Source: Hirsutella rhossiliensis (lineage: Eukaryota > Ascomycota > Sordariomycetes > Hypocreales > Ophiocordycipitaceae). Taken from it: DNA of 64,000 bases. The notes beneath the pieces are model-generated. The model searched no databases, was not told the DNA's origin, and saw only the letters and a list, made by a program, of their open reading frames with translations. Made by a program: the position numbers and the translations under genes. Below are positions 10,126 through 21,838 of this stretch, piece by piece. The stretch is taken from NCBI RefSeq assembly GCF_020360975.1, contig NW_025408678.1:744001-808000 (forward strand). Direction: 5' to 3'. The first letter of the stretch is position 1, and each line of letters opens with the position of its first letter.

Positions 10126-12175
10126 ATGAACCAGGGCGCCGACATGTACTACCCCCAGCACATGTCTGCTGGCCAGCCGCCGCCGCCCCAGACCGTCACC
10201 TCGGGCGGCATGACGCACTACCAACAACAACAGCCGCCTTTGCTGCAGCACGGCCACGCCCAGTACTCCAACCCGGCCCAGTATAGCCAGTACGGCTACA
10301 CGAATGGCCTGACGTCGCCCCCCACGGCCCAGACCGTCTCCAACCCCATGGGCGCGCCCCAAAACGTCTTGCCCCTGCCCGGCGTCGGTGGCCACGGGCC
10401 CATGCAGAACCAGTACGCCGGCTTCGACACCACCGGCCAGCAACCCCCTCCGGGCATGAAGCCCCGCGTCACCGCCACCCTCTGGGAGGACGAGGGCAGT
10501 CTGTGCTTCCAGGTCGAGGCCCGCGGCATCTGCGTTGCCCGTCGTGAAGGTAGGCTGCGTCGCCCTCAGTTGCGCGCGCCAGGTGTTTTGGCGTGCTGAC
10601 TCGAGCTCCTAGACAATCACATGATCAACGGCACCAAGCTCTTGAACGTTGCTGGCATGACCCGAGGTCGGCGAGACGGCATCTTGAAGAGTGAAAAGGT
10701 TCGCCACGTGGTCAAGATTGGGCCCATGCACCTCAAGGGCGTCTGGTATGCGGATATCCCCTCGTCGTATGAGACATCGTGCGGACGGTCGCGTGCTGAG
10801 ACAAGACAGGATCCCCTATGACCGAGCCCTCGACTTTGCCAACAAGGAGAAGATCACGGAGATGCTGTACCCGCTCTTTGTGCACAACATCGGAGCTCTC
10901 CTATACCACCCCAACAACCAGAGCCGGACAACCCAGGTAATGGCCGCCGCTGAGCGCCGAAAACAGGAGCAAGGACAACTGCGAAATCCACCTCCGCCGG
11001 GCCTGCCCTCGATCCAACAACACCACCACCACTCAATGGCGCTCCCCGGCCCGCAGCCGTCGCTCCCGTCTCAGTCCAACATTGCCCGCCCGCCGCTTGA
11101 CCGATCACAGACGTTTCCCACGCCGCCGACGAGCGCCTCGAGCGTCATGGGAAGCATGGGCGCCTCCGAGAGTTTCAACTGGCAGGGACAAGGAATGAAT
11201 GGAGCTCATGGTACGACTCCCGCCCCCCCCTTTGAAAACTGCCCAAGACCTTGGCACCGAGGCAAAATGCACGTCGACGATGGCTAACGACCGCCCGCAC
11301 CAGCCACCACGCCACCAGGCACCGCCATGACTAACATGAACTCCTACTCGTCGGGCGCGCAAGCCTACGACGGGTCTCGCCAGATCTACAGCGCCCCCAC
11401 GTCTCAGCACTCGCCGTACCAGACGTCGACCAACGGCACCCAGGATCGCATGTACGCGCAGTCGTATGCTAAGAGCGAGATGGGTCCGCCGTCGAGTCGC
11501 CCGGGCGGGCATCAGGGCGAGCAGCACGATAGCAAGCCCCCCAACGGCATCATGGCGTCAGAGCAGGCTGCCCAGCACCAAGCTGGGGACGACGAGGCCG
11601 ACCACGAGCATGAGACCGAGTACACGCACGACAGTGGCGCCTATGACGCCTCGCGTACATCGTACAACTACACGGCACCCGGCGTTGGGTCCCTGGCCGG
11701 CGACGGCAACATGCCGTCCGAGATGACGGGCTCGCCGAACCATCCGCCCGCTTCGGGACGGGCCACGCCGCGGACGGCGGCGCCTCACCAGCCCTATTAC
11801 CCGCAGCACACGGGCTACAGCACCCCGCCCCGCGTCCCGTCATCGAGCAACCTCTTCAACGTTGCGGGCAGCGACCGGGCACAGCACAGCGGAGCGTCGG
11901 GCGCCGATGTCTACGCACCGCCGGCCGACATTGCCGGCTCCATGAACAACAGCTACGCCCCGCAGTCGTCTGTCATGAACGGCTCGGCGGGGAGCCTGAA
12001 GAGGGGGCGCGACGATGACGACGACGACATGTCTCGATCCGCCAACGGCGGGCCCGGCATGGGCGGCCTAGAACTCAAGCGGCGAAAGACGCTGATGGAG
12101 TCGACGGTACCCGCGCCTGTATATGACGCCCTGAGCCGACCTGCCTCGGCCATCGCAGCACCCCCGAGGCGGTAA
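10126..12175 (+). CDS. stuA: APSES transcription factor StuA
   Basis: Exons 10126-10549, 10613-10745, 10810-11210 and 11304-12175 give 609 residues; the three introns of 63, 64 and 93 bp have GT/AG ends and CTGAC or CTAAC branch points. The APSES DNA-binding domain (about residues 110-215) includes [38 protein letters not shown] and [12 protein letters not shown] Gln/Pro/Ser-rich middle follows, and two basic clusters near the C-terminus ([10 protein letters not shown] and ELKRRKT) look like nuclear localisation signals, as in other StuA proteins. StuA is a nuclear regulator of conidiophore development, cell pattern formation and secondary metabolism. I chose the ATG that begins MNQGADMYY because it aligns with the start of Neurospora ASM-1. 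An in-frame ATG at 9895 could add 77 residues. Confidence 0.95.
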
Positions 12176-13318
12176 TTTCCATGACGCCCCTAATGCTTGC
12201 CCGAACGCGTGCGGTCGTGGCGTGGTCCGCTGGGCATCGAGAGCAACGCCCGGCGGCCGCCCACAACACGGCGCTCGTGGTGTAAGAAGACGTTCCTTGT
12301 GTGCACTTTCTGCTTTGGTTTCCATCTTGACGCCGAACTTACCTTCGCCTTGCTCTGGTCTTGTATTCGCAACCGCCACATTGGCAAAGACCCTCGCGCG
12401 TTGACGAGCCACGACCGACGATTACATGTTACTTAAAGGATGCCTTGTCATGGATGTACATGGCTGACGAGTCACGCTTTGCATGGATGGACTTAATCAT
12501 GGAAAGAGCGGCTTTCGGCTGTTGCTTTGGGCGTTTTCACTTGACAGCTCTGAGACACGACACGAGTGCATGAGGAACAGAAAAAAAGCACTGCTGGCCT
12601 GTTACGATTCTCAGGCGGGAAACGATGAGCTATCTGTCGACCACGCGACCTGCCTCTCAACTAAGTCCGAGTTCTTCCATTGTCGGAAGATGTGTTTGGA
12701 AAGGAAGGAGATAACTGGAAGAGCCCCTGATGATGACCTTACGACCTTGATTGTTTCCTTGCTTATTTCCTTGCGCCTTTTATTTGCGTCTTTACAAAAG
12801 CGCCCCAGATGGTGTACTTTGGACATGCCATGTTATCAGGTAACGACTTACGAAATGACCAATAAAAGCGATTGAAGACTTGCCACTGGCCTCTTGCTCG
12901 GTGCGATGCGTGTATGGGAAGATGAGCGTAGAGGGTGATGTGAAAGCTCTTTGCTGTGCGAGGACAGCTTAGTGGCACATGGCGTCCACGGCATTCATTC
13001 CATGCCTCGTGCATGCAGAAGCTGGAATGCCTTTGCCAGAGACAACGGCAGCATTTCATAGGTCAATGATGGAGACGGCACGTGCTGGTTGCCGGGCCAA
13101 CGAGTAAACATACAAATGTGGGTCCCATCAGCTACGGCTCCTATCCCTCAGCTCTTTCCTCAGTCGAGCATGGCGTCGACGGACCATGTCCATTGTTGAA
13201 ACTGCAACGCGACGCACAGCAGAAAAGCCATTGTGACTGAAAGCCTCGCGATCCATCTGCCTTGTCTCGCTATTTCGTCGTGTTACCTGCCGGTGGACCA
13301 GAGCAGCATCGTCCCCCA
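12176..13318. other. Intergenic region after stuA
   Basis: No supportable gene. It presumably holds the stuA 3' untranslated region and the promoter of the downstream coiled-coil gene; an AATAAA-like stretch (CAATAAAAGC) lies near 12860. Confidence 0.6.
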
Positions 13319-15180
13319 ATGGCCTCGCCTCTGACGGCGGCACCTGAGGAGGGTGTCTCAGATTCAACACCCCAGACGACGACGACGACGACGACGACGA
13401 GAACATACGAAGACTACGAAGTGCGCACACACATCAAACAATCCAGCAGGTCGGGCAGCGAGACGTCGGAGCAAGGCTCGTCGCCGTTTGTGTCGACCGT
13501 CCACGAGACCAGCACGTCGGACCAGGAGAACGTGTCGCCTGCCAAGGCTGCTAGGCACAGCCGCGTCATGTCCGGCACCGAACTATCGCCCTTGAAGATC
13601 CTCGCGGAGCAGAGGAGCTCATCCCCCGAGGCTGCGGGGACGCGGAGCCCCAGGAAGATGTCTCCGGAAAAGCGGTTTCCCGTCAAAGTTAGCAGCGGCG
13701 CGGTGCCAGAAGAGACGCCGAGGACGATGCGGACGGCGCCCGAGCACATGGTGACCATGGAGCAGGCGATGCGGGAGAACGAGGGGCTGAAGCATGCGAT
13801 TGAGATATTCGAGGATGAGCAGAGTGTCTTGGCAGAAGGAGACGAGGACGAAGCGCGGGACGGCGCTACGGCTACGCTCAGCGCTGACGCGTCCCGTGTC
13901 GAGATCGACGAGGAGCCCTCGGGACCCGACGACACCATGGTCAGCACCTTCAGCACCTTTTCAGCCGTGCCCAACCTCACCATGTTCGCCAAGCTGGGAC
14001 AGAGCCCCACGAGGCTCGCCAGCCTGGGCATGGCTCCGGCAGCGAACCGCGATGGCTCGCCCTTGCGGCCGGCCCAAGCGCCCACGTCTGCCGACCCGAG
14101 CAACACGACAAACCTCTTGATGGACTTTACTGAGCAGATGAGGTTCCCCCACAAGTCGCCCGCCAAGCGCGGCAACGCGTCCACCATGCATGCCGTTGCG
14201 GCGACGCCCAACCGCCAACTCGCCACCCTCATCGACTTTGACATACCGCCCATGCCGACGCCGCGAAGTGTTCCCACCATCACGCCCCGGGAGCTTGAGT
14301 CGCTCAAGTCGGGCTTCCTGTCCGAGGTTAGCTCTCTGAAGGCGTCGCTGAGCGGCAAGGAGGCGGAGGTGCAGTCGCTCAAGACGGCCGTCGGCGATGC
14401 AGAGAAGCGGGTGGGCGAGTCCCTGGAGCAGCTGCGCGAGGCGCGCACCCTCAAGGAGCAGCTCGCGGTGGAAAAGGAGAACTGGGAGAGCAGGGGCCGC
14501 GAGATGGAGAGCCTCCTCCGAAAGGTCCGCGAGGAAATCGTCATTGGCCAGAGAGAGCGCGACGAGCTGGAGCGCAAGCTCGAGGAGAGCGAGAGGCGCA
14601 GGGAGGCGGCCGAGATCCTGCACCAGGAGGCCGAGAGCAAGATGGCGGGCATGCGGGCCGGCAAGGACAACGGCGGCGACAAGGCGTCGTCGTCGGCGTC
14701 GTCGCCCAGCAAGGCCAAGAGCTCGGGAGCCGACGTCGAGGTCGCCGTGGAGCGCGTGGCGCGCGAGCTGCACGCGCTATACAAGAGCAAGCACGAGACC
14801 AAGGTAGCGGCGCTCAAGAAGTCGTACGAAGGGCGGTGGGAGAAGAAGGTGCGGGACCTCGAGGCGCGCATCTCGGAGCTGTCAGACGACAACGACAAGC
14901 TACGCGCCGGGCGCGACTCGACCATGACGAGGGTGGAGACCGGGGCCGGGGCGGCCGAGGCCGAAGAGCTCCGGGCGGGGGCCGTGCGGGACAGCGCTGC
15001 CATCCAGGAGCTCCGGGCCGACGTGCAGCGGCTCGAAGCGGTGGAGCGGACGGTGAGGCGCGACAACGACGAGCTGCGACGCATGTTGGAGCTGGAGAGG
15101 GTTGAAAAGGGGGAGCTGGTGCAGCTGGCGGAGGAGATGATGAGTATGCAGAGCTTTGTCGGGGCCGCTTCGCAGCAGAG

Positions 15181-15212
<32 letters not shown>

Positions 15213-15550
15213 AGCAGCAGCAGCGTCGACAGTCTCCTCCCCAGCCCGAAGGCGCTGCTCCCACCGCGGTGGCGCCGACGGCCATGGGACCCCCAACGAC
15301 AACGACAACGGCCAGGACGCCTCGCATGCCGGCGACGGAGGGCCCGCGCAGCACCATTGCCCGCGGCGTGTCGGGCCTGCGCGCGCCGGGATCGGGCCTC
15401 CGGGCTCCCCACGAGCGGACCAAGAGCGGCGGGGCCGGGGGCGGGTTGCCGCGGCCGGGGACGGTGGCGGCGCGCAGCGGCATCATGAGCTCGATTGAGC
15501 GGATGGGCAACTACCGCGGCGGCGGCGGCGGCGGCGGTCGTGCCGAGTAG
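13319..15550 (+). CDS. Coiled-coil protein, possibly spindle-pole or cytoskeleton associated
   Basis: Single-exon gene of 743 residues. The upstream frame opens at TTG (13262), so I start at the first ATG (MASPLTAAPEEG). The N-terminal third is Ser/Thr/Pro-rich and has SP motifs (ELSPLKI, SPRKMSPEKR) that could be proline-directed phosphorylation sites. Residues about 340-620 form long heptad-like coiled coils rich in Glu, Lys, Arg and Leu (for example ERDELERKLEESERRREAAEIL). A polyglutamine run and a Gly-rich basic tail follow. Proteins of this build are often annotated in filamentous fungi as kinetoplast-associated-like or spindle-pole-body-associated proteins, but I see no diagnostic catalytic domain. 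The function is inferred from architecture only. Confidence 0.8.
15171..15223 (+). repeat. CAG/CAA repeat encoding polyglutamine
   Basis: Mixed CAG and CAA codons encode about 16 Gln residues near the C-terminus of the coiled-coil protein. A Gly-codon run (GGC) at about 15520-15537 lies just before its stop. Confidence 0.85.
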
Positions 15551-16329
15551 GCAGGCGTGTAAAGAGTGAGCGGTCTTGCTGCCGAGGCTCTGGGCCTTTT
15601 TTTTCCCTGTCTTTTTCCTTTCTTTTGTTTGGGTTGTGGGTGAGTCTTGGCCTTGGGGACTGCGCGGCTTTTGCGTCTTGTCTGTGAGCCGCGTTGGAGG
15701 CGCTGTTTTTGCTGTTGCTGTTGTTGCTGTTGGCAATGGATGGCGGGCCTGCCTTGCCTGGGTTGACTGGATCATGCAAAGACGAAGACGACGACGACGA
15801 CGACGACGATGAATGAAAAACTTGTCCTTCTTTTTGCTGGCTGCCGCGTTATGTTTGCTGTGTCCCTGGTGAAGCGACTGCAGGGAGCCGGCCACTTACA
15901 CACGCATACACACACGGACCTGGGCAGAGATGGCTTCCTTCTTAGGCCGTCGGCTATGGAATGTATATACTGTAGATTGGCTTCGGGGAGCGGCGAGCGG
16001 ACCTCCACCTCTCCATCCTCTCTACAGTCCGACTCGCGAGCGGTGCCTGCTTGGCGAGAGAGACTGGAGGTGTATATACATGTGTGTTTATGTGTGTGGG
16101 TATGGGTATGTACGGTGTATCGGGCTTGCTTGCTTCAAGGCTTTGCTCGTTGGCACCGACTGATGCATTCTGGGGCGGCGGCCTGTGGCCAGCTCAGGCC
16201 GCCGACCTCCCCTGACCCCCCGTATTCCTCCACGCCCGCCCCCGACCCTCACGCTCGCCTTCTAGATTATTAGGGATATCCCGACTCGACCCCCGCGCCG
16301 TGGCAGTCCTCTCTCGCGGCAACAGCGCC
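15551..16329. other. Intergenic region between convergent genes
   Basis: Contains the 3' ends of the coiled-coil gene (+) and the amidohydrolase gene (-), a (GAC/GAA)n microsatellite at about 15781-15812 and GT-rich sequence near 16080. No gene seen. Confidence 0.6.
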
Positions 16330-17434
16330 TCACAGCCCGTACGCCTGCTTTGCGGCGCCGCCAAAGATCATGGCGCGGTCGTCGTCGTCGAGCGTCGCCA
16401 TCCAGCACATCTTTTCCACCACGTCGCGCCACTTGGGCCAGGCGTCGTCGCCGAGCCCGGCGGCGGAGCAGACGGGCCAGTCGCTGCCAAAGAGGATGCG
16501 CGAGGGCCCAAAGGTGGCGAGCACGACGCCGAGCCAGGCCACCGTCGACTGGAAGATGAGCGGGGCGGGCTGGGCGCGCAGGCGGTCCGACATCTCGGCG
16601 AGGGCGCCCGACAGCTTGACGTAGGTGCGCGAGGCCTTGCTGAGGGCGTACATGGCGGTGCGCCAGGCCGAGAAGGACGGGTCCGAGGTGACGTTGTAGA
16701 CGGCCAGGTCGGGCTTGCAGAGGTGGTCTGGCGAGCAGCAGACGTTGTCAGTGCAGAGACGATGGAGGGCACGGCGCCGACCTACCCAGGATAAACGTGA
16801 CCTTGTCTTCCTCGGGGACGCCGTCGTGGGCGCGGTCGACCATCTCAATGACCTCGTCGAGCTGCTTCTTGCCGCGGCGGCGCTGGTCGACGGCCACCTC
16901 GAAGACGAAGCGGCGGCGGCCGAGCAGCTTGAGGCCGTCGATGAAGTCCTGGTGCAGCATGGTGCCGTGGGGCTTGTCCTGCAGCAGGTAGCGAAAGCCC
17001 TTGACCTTGGGCCAGGCGTCGCCGGCAGCCTCGCGGGCCTTGTCGAGGTAGCGCTCCAGGACGGCGGGCCCGCTGGGCAGCGGCGCCCAGGGGATCATGG
17101 CGAGGCACAGGTCCGCGTCGCGGGGCTGGTGGCCCTGGCCGTCGCGGGGCTGGCCGAGGGCGACGCGGCGCATCCAGCGGACCTCTGCGAGGGGCTGTTC
17201 CCAGCCGGAGCCGTCGGCGGCGCCCGCGGCCAGGTCGTGCTTGCGGTCGGCCTCGACGACGACGAAGCCGAGCAGCGAGGGGGCCGAGGCGGTGGCGCGG
17301 CGGTACTGGTCGAGCGAGTGCTGGCCGGCGAGGTCATGGTCGGGGCCGCACCAGGCGAGGGAGTCGACCTCGTCGCCGGGGTAGAGGTGGATGTGGGCGT
17401 CGATGATGGGCAGGATGAGCTGGTCTTCGGCCAT
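16330..17434 (-). CDS. Amidohydrolase-family TIM-barrel hydrolase
   Basis: Exons 17434-16786 and 16727-16330 (58-bp GT/AG intron) give 348 residues. The N-terminal IDAHIHL carries the His-x-His metal-binding motif, and the C-terminal LFGSDWPVCS carries the conserved Asp of amidohydrolase-related proteins (Pfam Amidohydro_2, COG3618 type). Relatives include sugar lactonases such as L-rhamnono-gamma-lactonase and 2-pyrone-4,6-dicarboxylate lactonase, so a lactone- or amide-cleaving cytosolic enzyme is likely; the substrate cannot be read from the sequence. Length fits the family. No sugar-catabolism genes sit beside it, so the neighbourhood does not narrow the role. Confidence 0.88.
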
Positions 17435-18740
17435 GGCGACGACGACGCGGGGGATCGTGCGGGTGCGGTGGTGTCGCGGTCAAGGGGGCAGCCGGACTGG
17501 TTTGCAGCCTGACTGGTGTAGGAGAGAAGGGGAGTTGGGAGAGAGGAAGTCTTGGGAGTTGCTGCTGCTGGTCGCTGGCTCGAGGCCCAAAGCGTATGCA
17601 CGCTGTTGCCCCGCCATGGTCCCCTGAAATTGAGGGATGGGTTGAGGGGTCAAGGTACCGAGAGGGTGTCTTGGTGCTTGCGGGTTGGTGTGGGCGGTAC
17701 GTGCAAGGTACGAGCGTCGAGTGCCGAGACTTTGTACTCGGTGAGGCTTCGGTACCGCAATGTATGGATACACACGGCGTACCCGTCTGTCTCGGACGAG
17801 CGTCTCTTTCGATAGACATGATGTGCCCGATCCATATTTCCATCACATACATGTCTCGCCAGTGACTACACTTACAGCACAGCCTCTAATTATAGCAAAG
17901 TTAGGACAGCCGACGGTGCGGAGCTGTCTCGAGGAAAGCGGCAGTGGGGGCCCCCAGCGGCAGTCCGGTGTACTCGGCAGTACCCGTACCGTCATGGTTC
18001 GAGATCATGTGACCGTCGTGGCAGAAGTCATCCGGCATCAAGACTTCAAGGCATCAGATCAACAGTCACGCATCACAGACACAGGAGAAGCTCGACTCTT
18101 CAAGTGGAAGATTCAACCGTCATCCTTCCACCGCGGGCAGAAGGTCCTTGTCTCTCGTCTGCCCTCTCCATCCCCACGACGCAATCCATGGCTAGCCCGG
18201 GTTGTCCTATCGTCAAGACCCAGGGCCACATCCAAACATTTGAAAGTGAAGAGCATGTCCATCGTCTGTGCTCGACAAAGGCGCTCCTCGCTTGTCCTAT
18301 AATGCGTTTGCAGGCCCCAAGGAAACTAGACGCATCCATTGACAGGTAGGTCGAGAGATAGAAGAGCGACGGCGTAGACGACTTTCGACGTCCGCCGCCT
18401 CTCCCTGGCCTCTCTCTTCCTTGGTTCAGGAACCGACAAAGGGAAAGGAAGCAGGAAAAAAAAGATTGTTATCCCGCAGACACGGCCCGAGGCCATGCCT
18501 GGACGGAGGGCTGGCAGCATCGACCCATTGGTCGTCACATGCGCCACGGGTCAAACGTCGCCCTCTCCGAGAACCAGCTCGACGCGCGACGCCGCCCCGT
18601 GCCATGGAGTGAAGAATGGATGGCGTCACAGCTCGCTCCAAACGAGGTGATGACCAAAACCAAGAAAACGGGGAGCCACACCGGCAAGACTCCTCTTTTG
18701 CGACAATAGTCTCTCACGCCGGAAAAGCAGACACATGCTC
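17435..18740. other. Intergenic region
   Basis: Promoter side of the amidohydrolase gene and 3' side of the EsdC-like gene. Several medium frames exist on both strands but none shows domains or plausible exon joins. Confidence 0.55.
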
Positions 18741-19727
18741 TCAAGTGACGACGATGCCGTTGCGCCGGGAGCTGCGGCTCGCGTACCGGCTGGGCTCGAA
18801 CTCATCCTCGCTGACGCCGCTGGAGCACGACGAGCTGTCTTCGCCGTAGCCGCAGCGCGAGCCGCCGCAGTCGAGCTTGACGCGCTCGCCCTTGCGCGTG
18901 ATGCCGTAGCGCTCGCAGGTGCACGAGCTGCAGTCCGAGTTGGGTGTGCTGTAGCCCGAGCCCGACGACCCGGGCGACGACGAGCCGTCGGAGCGGTACG
19001 ACAGCGACGAGCCCGAGGACGACGACGACACGGGCGACGCGCCCATGCCGAAGTTGGCAATGACGTACTGCTCGTCGTCGTCGAGGCCCGCGCTGCCGAA
19101 GCGCGCCGTGAGCTCCTCGAGGGCCTCGTCGTCGTAGTAGTCGGACTCGAGGATGTGCTTGGTGGCGTGCGGCGACAAGGGCTTGGGCGCCTTGATCTGC
19201 GACACGGACAGCGGCCGGCCCTTGGGGATGTCGACGGAGAGCGAGGCTCGGCTGCGCGAGGAGCGATGGCGGTCCGACGACGACGAAGAGCTCTTGCTGC
19301 TGCCGCTGCTGCTCGACTTGGACTTGTGCGACGAAGACGAAGACGACGACTTGGACGAGGAAGACTTGGACGATGATGACTTGTGCGACGACGACTTATG
19401 CGACGACGACGACGACTTGTGGTGCTTGTCGGCGGGTACGTCGAGGACGTTGAGCTCGCGGCCGGTGGTGGGTTCAACGGTGGAGGCGACACTGGGGTTG
19501 TGGGCGACGTGATAGCCGTCGACGATGAAGTAGTACCAGTATCGCTGGCCAGCCTCGAGGGTGGCGTTTTGGAAGCGAAAGGTGCCCTTCCACGAGCCCG
19601 ACTTTGACGAGGAGCGGTCCTTGGACAGCGGGAGCTGGCCGACGTAGTTGTCCCAGGAGCCGAGAAGGTGCACCGTCTTGACGCCCGACGAGACGCGGAG
19701 AGAAAAAGAGAGCTGGACGGCCGACAT
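18741..19727 (-). CDS. AMPK-type glycogen-binding-module protein, EsdC-like
   Basis: Intronless frame of 328 residues. Residues 1-100 resemble the AMPK-beta/CBM48 glycogen-binding fold: an N-terminal beta segment (VQLSFSL), LLGSWDNYVGQLPL, a W-K-G-T-F strand, and YWYYFIVDGYHVAHNPS, a typical YYFIVDG core. Then comes a very Ser/Lys-rich linker (residues about 105-175, HKSSS repeats), followed by a C-terminal part with DDEQYVIANFGMG and a Cys-rich CSSCTCERYGITRKGERV segment. This layout resembles the Aspergillus early sexual development protein EsdC, often mis-annotated as GTP-binding; no GTPase motif is present here. The EsdC link is from memory of family architecture and needs alignment. Confidence 0.75.
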   Translation of the reverse strand: MSAVQLSFSLRVSSGVKTVHLLGSWDNYVGQLPLSKDRSSSKSGSWKGTFRFQNATLEAGQRYWYYFIVDGYHVAHNPSVASTVEPTTGRELNVLDVPADKHHKSSSSSHKSSSHKSSSSKSSSSKSSSSSSSHKSKSSSSGSSKSSSSSSDRHRSSRSRASLSVDIPKGRPLSVSQIKAPKPLSPHATKHILESDYYDDEALEELTARFGSAGLDDDEQYVIANFGMGASPVSSSSSGSSLSYRSDGSSSPGSSGSGYSTPNSDCSSCTCERYGITRKGERVKLDCGGSRCGYGEDSSSCSSGVSEDEFEPSRYASRSSRRNGIVVT

Positions 19728-21520
19728 GATGCTTGGGGTTTTGAGGACGCTGTTGGGGGGAGCTTGAAACGGGGCCCCTTTGGCGTCTTTTTTCTTCTGT
19801 TTGCCTTTTTATCTTGCGGATTCCTGATCCGGAGGGAATGAGAAACAAAAACGAATTGTGCTGGCGAGCAAGTCGGAATCCACGGGATTCTGTTATTAGG
19901 AGAAAGGGGGTGTTGTTGATTAAGCGGCGATGTGTCTGTGCAGGTGTTTGCAATGCGATGCCAGAGCGCAAAGAAAGACACGACAACAGCAGGTCACAGA
20001 CCGAGGGTAAGAGATTCAGTAAAGCAAAAGTAACAATGGGCTGGAAAATAAAGGGGAGTGGAGGGGAAGAGGGTCTCGTCTCTCGCTCAAGCTGGCCGGC
20101 AGCAGGCAACGTTTGTGGATTGAAGGGGAAAGGTTGGGAGGCGATGCTTGATTAGAAGGGAGGTGTAGAGAACCAGCTCTACGGGGGGAAATGAAACAAA
20201 CAAGGGGGGAAAAGACGAAGAACAGAAGCGTGGATTTGGAGTTGTCGAGACTTGCTGAAGAGGAAAAGAGGAAAAGAGAAGCCGGTGGGGGGGAGGAAGG
20301 GAACGCTTATAAGAGGAGGTTTGGCGATGGTGGCTACCGACCTATTCGACGAGTGGAAAGGCGGGCAGCGACATGCCCACCCGGGCATCCTAGCTGGAAG
20401 CTGCAATGCAAAACATGCAGTAGCCAGTTGTTTACTGCATCCAGTGTGTGTGAGTGTGTGCGTGTGTGCATCCATCCATGCCCATCTCTTCACTCGCTCA
20501 CGCACTCACTGGCCCCCCCATACACACACAGGCAGCCGCTCGAGCAAAGAAAATGGCCCAATCGACGGCCCGCCCGCTTCGTCCAACGCCGGCCCAGCCA
20601 ATGGGGGGCGCCGCGGCGCCGAAGCCATGGCGCGCGGAGAAAGGGCCCTCGGCGCTTACGGGCAGAGAGGGTTGCGCTGCAGTCCGGTCGCACCGGGCGT
20701 CTAGACGGGCCTCGTCATTGGCGAGCCGGGCTGCCGTGCTGGGGCGCGTGTCTTTGGGTGCGCACCCGCAGTCGAGGCTATGGTAGAGTAGGCAAGGCGT
20801 CGTTGCATCCAGCCTCTTCCTTGGCATTGCCATTGCAGGATACGCGCCTGGTGCTGGCAGAGGACATGGGAATCGTCCTTGGTGCGTCGTGCATCATGAT
20901 GGGGTCGGGATAATGCATCGTCGCCGACTCTCAGTCTCTTCGGCGCAGCTAGTGCTCATCTTTCTGCACGACGGCGTGGTCCGCTTCGGCCTTGGTCTTG
21001 GCTTTTGACAGAAGCCGGCTATCCGTCTTGCCGTGGCACAATCCCGACTCTTCAATTCCTTGCCGCCAGCTCCATGCCAGGCTGCAGACTGACAGCGACA
21101 GCAGATGCCTTGATATTTCCCATTGCTAGTATTCATCTGAGGAAAAAAGAAAAAAAAGGGCAGCAGCAGCAACAACACAGCCCCAAATGTTGTGGCGGCG
21201 CCGGTCTTCCTTGTGCGAGATATGGACAAAAAGCCTCAGTCGGGCCGTGTTCCGGCCCGTGTCGGCACGCAAGCCACCAGCTCATGCCCACGGAGCATGA
21301 CCGCCGTGGTTGCTTTCGCAAGCGCATGTGACGCTATCGTGTGCGTCGAGCTGGGACGAGCTCGAGACGAGAGAATGAATGCGCCATCAAAGTTGCCCCT
21401 CGCTGTATCCCGGGTATCGAAGTCGTCGCCCATGCATCCCCTCGACCGTGCGTGCCATGGCTTCGCCGCGGCCTGTTTCCCAACCCTTGATCCCCCGTCC
21501 GCCGTGCAAGCCGCGCCGAC
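19728..21520. other. Intergenic region
   Basis: Upstream region of the EsdC-like gene and 3' region of the SmF gene. Purine-rich at about 20000-20330, with a GT-rich patch near 20445-20475. No gene supported. Confidence 0.55.
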
Positions 21521-21838
21521 TCAGTCCTCCATTCTGGTGTCTCCGTTTTCATTTGCGTTGACGCCGCGGATCCATAGCACGTTGTTGCACCTGGCCAAGT
21601 TAGCCACGGGCTGCCGAGAGACGGGGGGATGAGCTCACCTGATGAGGACCTGGCCCAGGTCGCCCGTCTCCTTGCGGTCGATAAACTCCTTTGTGCCTGC
21701 GAGCTGGAGGTTCATGTAGCTGTCGATGGCCTTGAGCACGCCCTGGTACTCCGTCTCGCCCCACTTGAGGCGCACCGAGACCGTCTTGTCGACGAGGTCC
21801 TGCAGCATCGGCCGTGGGTTGACGGGGACGAAGCTCAT
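21521..21838 (-). CDS. smf1: Small nuclear ribonucleoprotein SmF
   Basis: Exons 21838-21639 and 21590-21521 with a 48-bp GT/AG intron (branch CTAAC) give 89 residues. The protein begins MSFVPVNPRPMLQDLVDKTV, carries the Sm1 motif (VRLKWGETEYQGVLKAIDSYMNLQL) and completes the Sm2 motif across the splice junction (LIRCNNVLWIRG). SmF is one of seven Sm proteins forming the ring on U1, U2, U4 and U5 snRNAs. Length and sequence match the family closely. The symbol follows yeast and fission-yeast usage. Confidence 0.96.

Noticed and set aside
13262..13318. Upstream extension of the coiled-coil protein
   Set aside because: The frame opens with TTG, not ATG; the first ATG is at 13319.
13414..15510. 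698-codon minus-strand frame opposite the coiled-coil gene
   Set aside because: Antisense shadow of a Glu/Lys/Arg/Ser-rich coding sequence; it translates to Ser/Leu low complexity.
18626..19981. 451-codon minus-strand frame overlapping the EsdC-like gene
   Set aside because: It is a shadow frame of Ser-rich codons in GC-rich DNA, with Arg/Ser/Ala low complexity and no domain.
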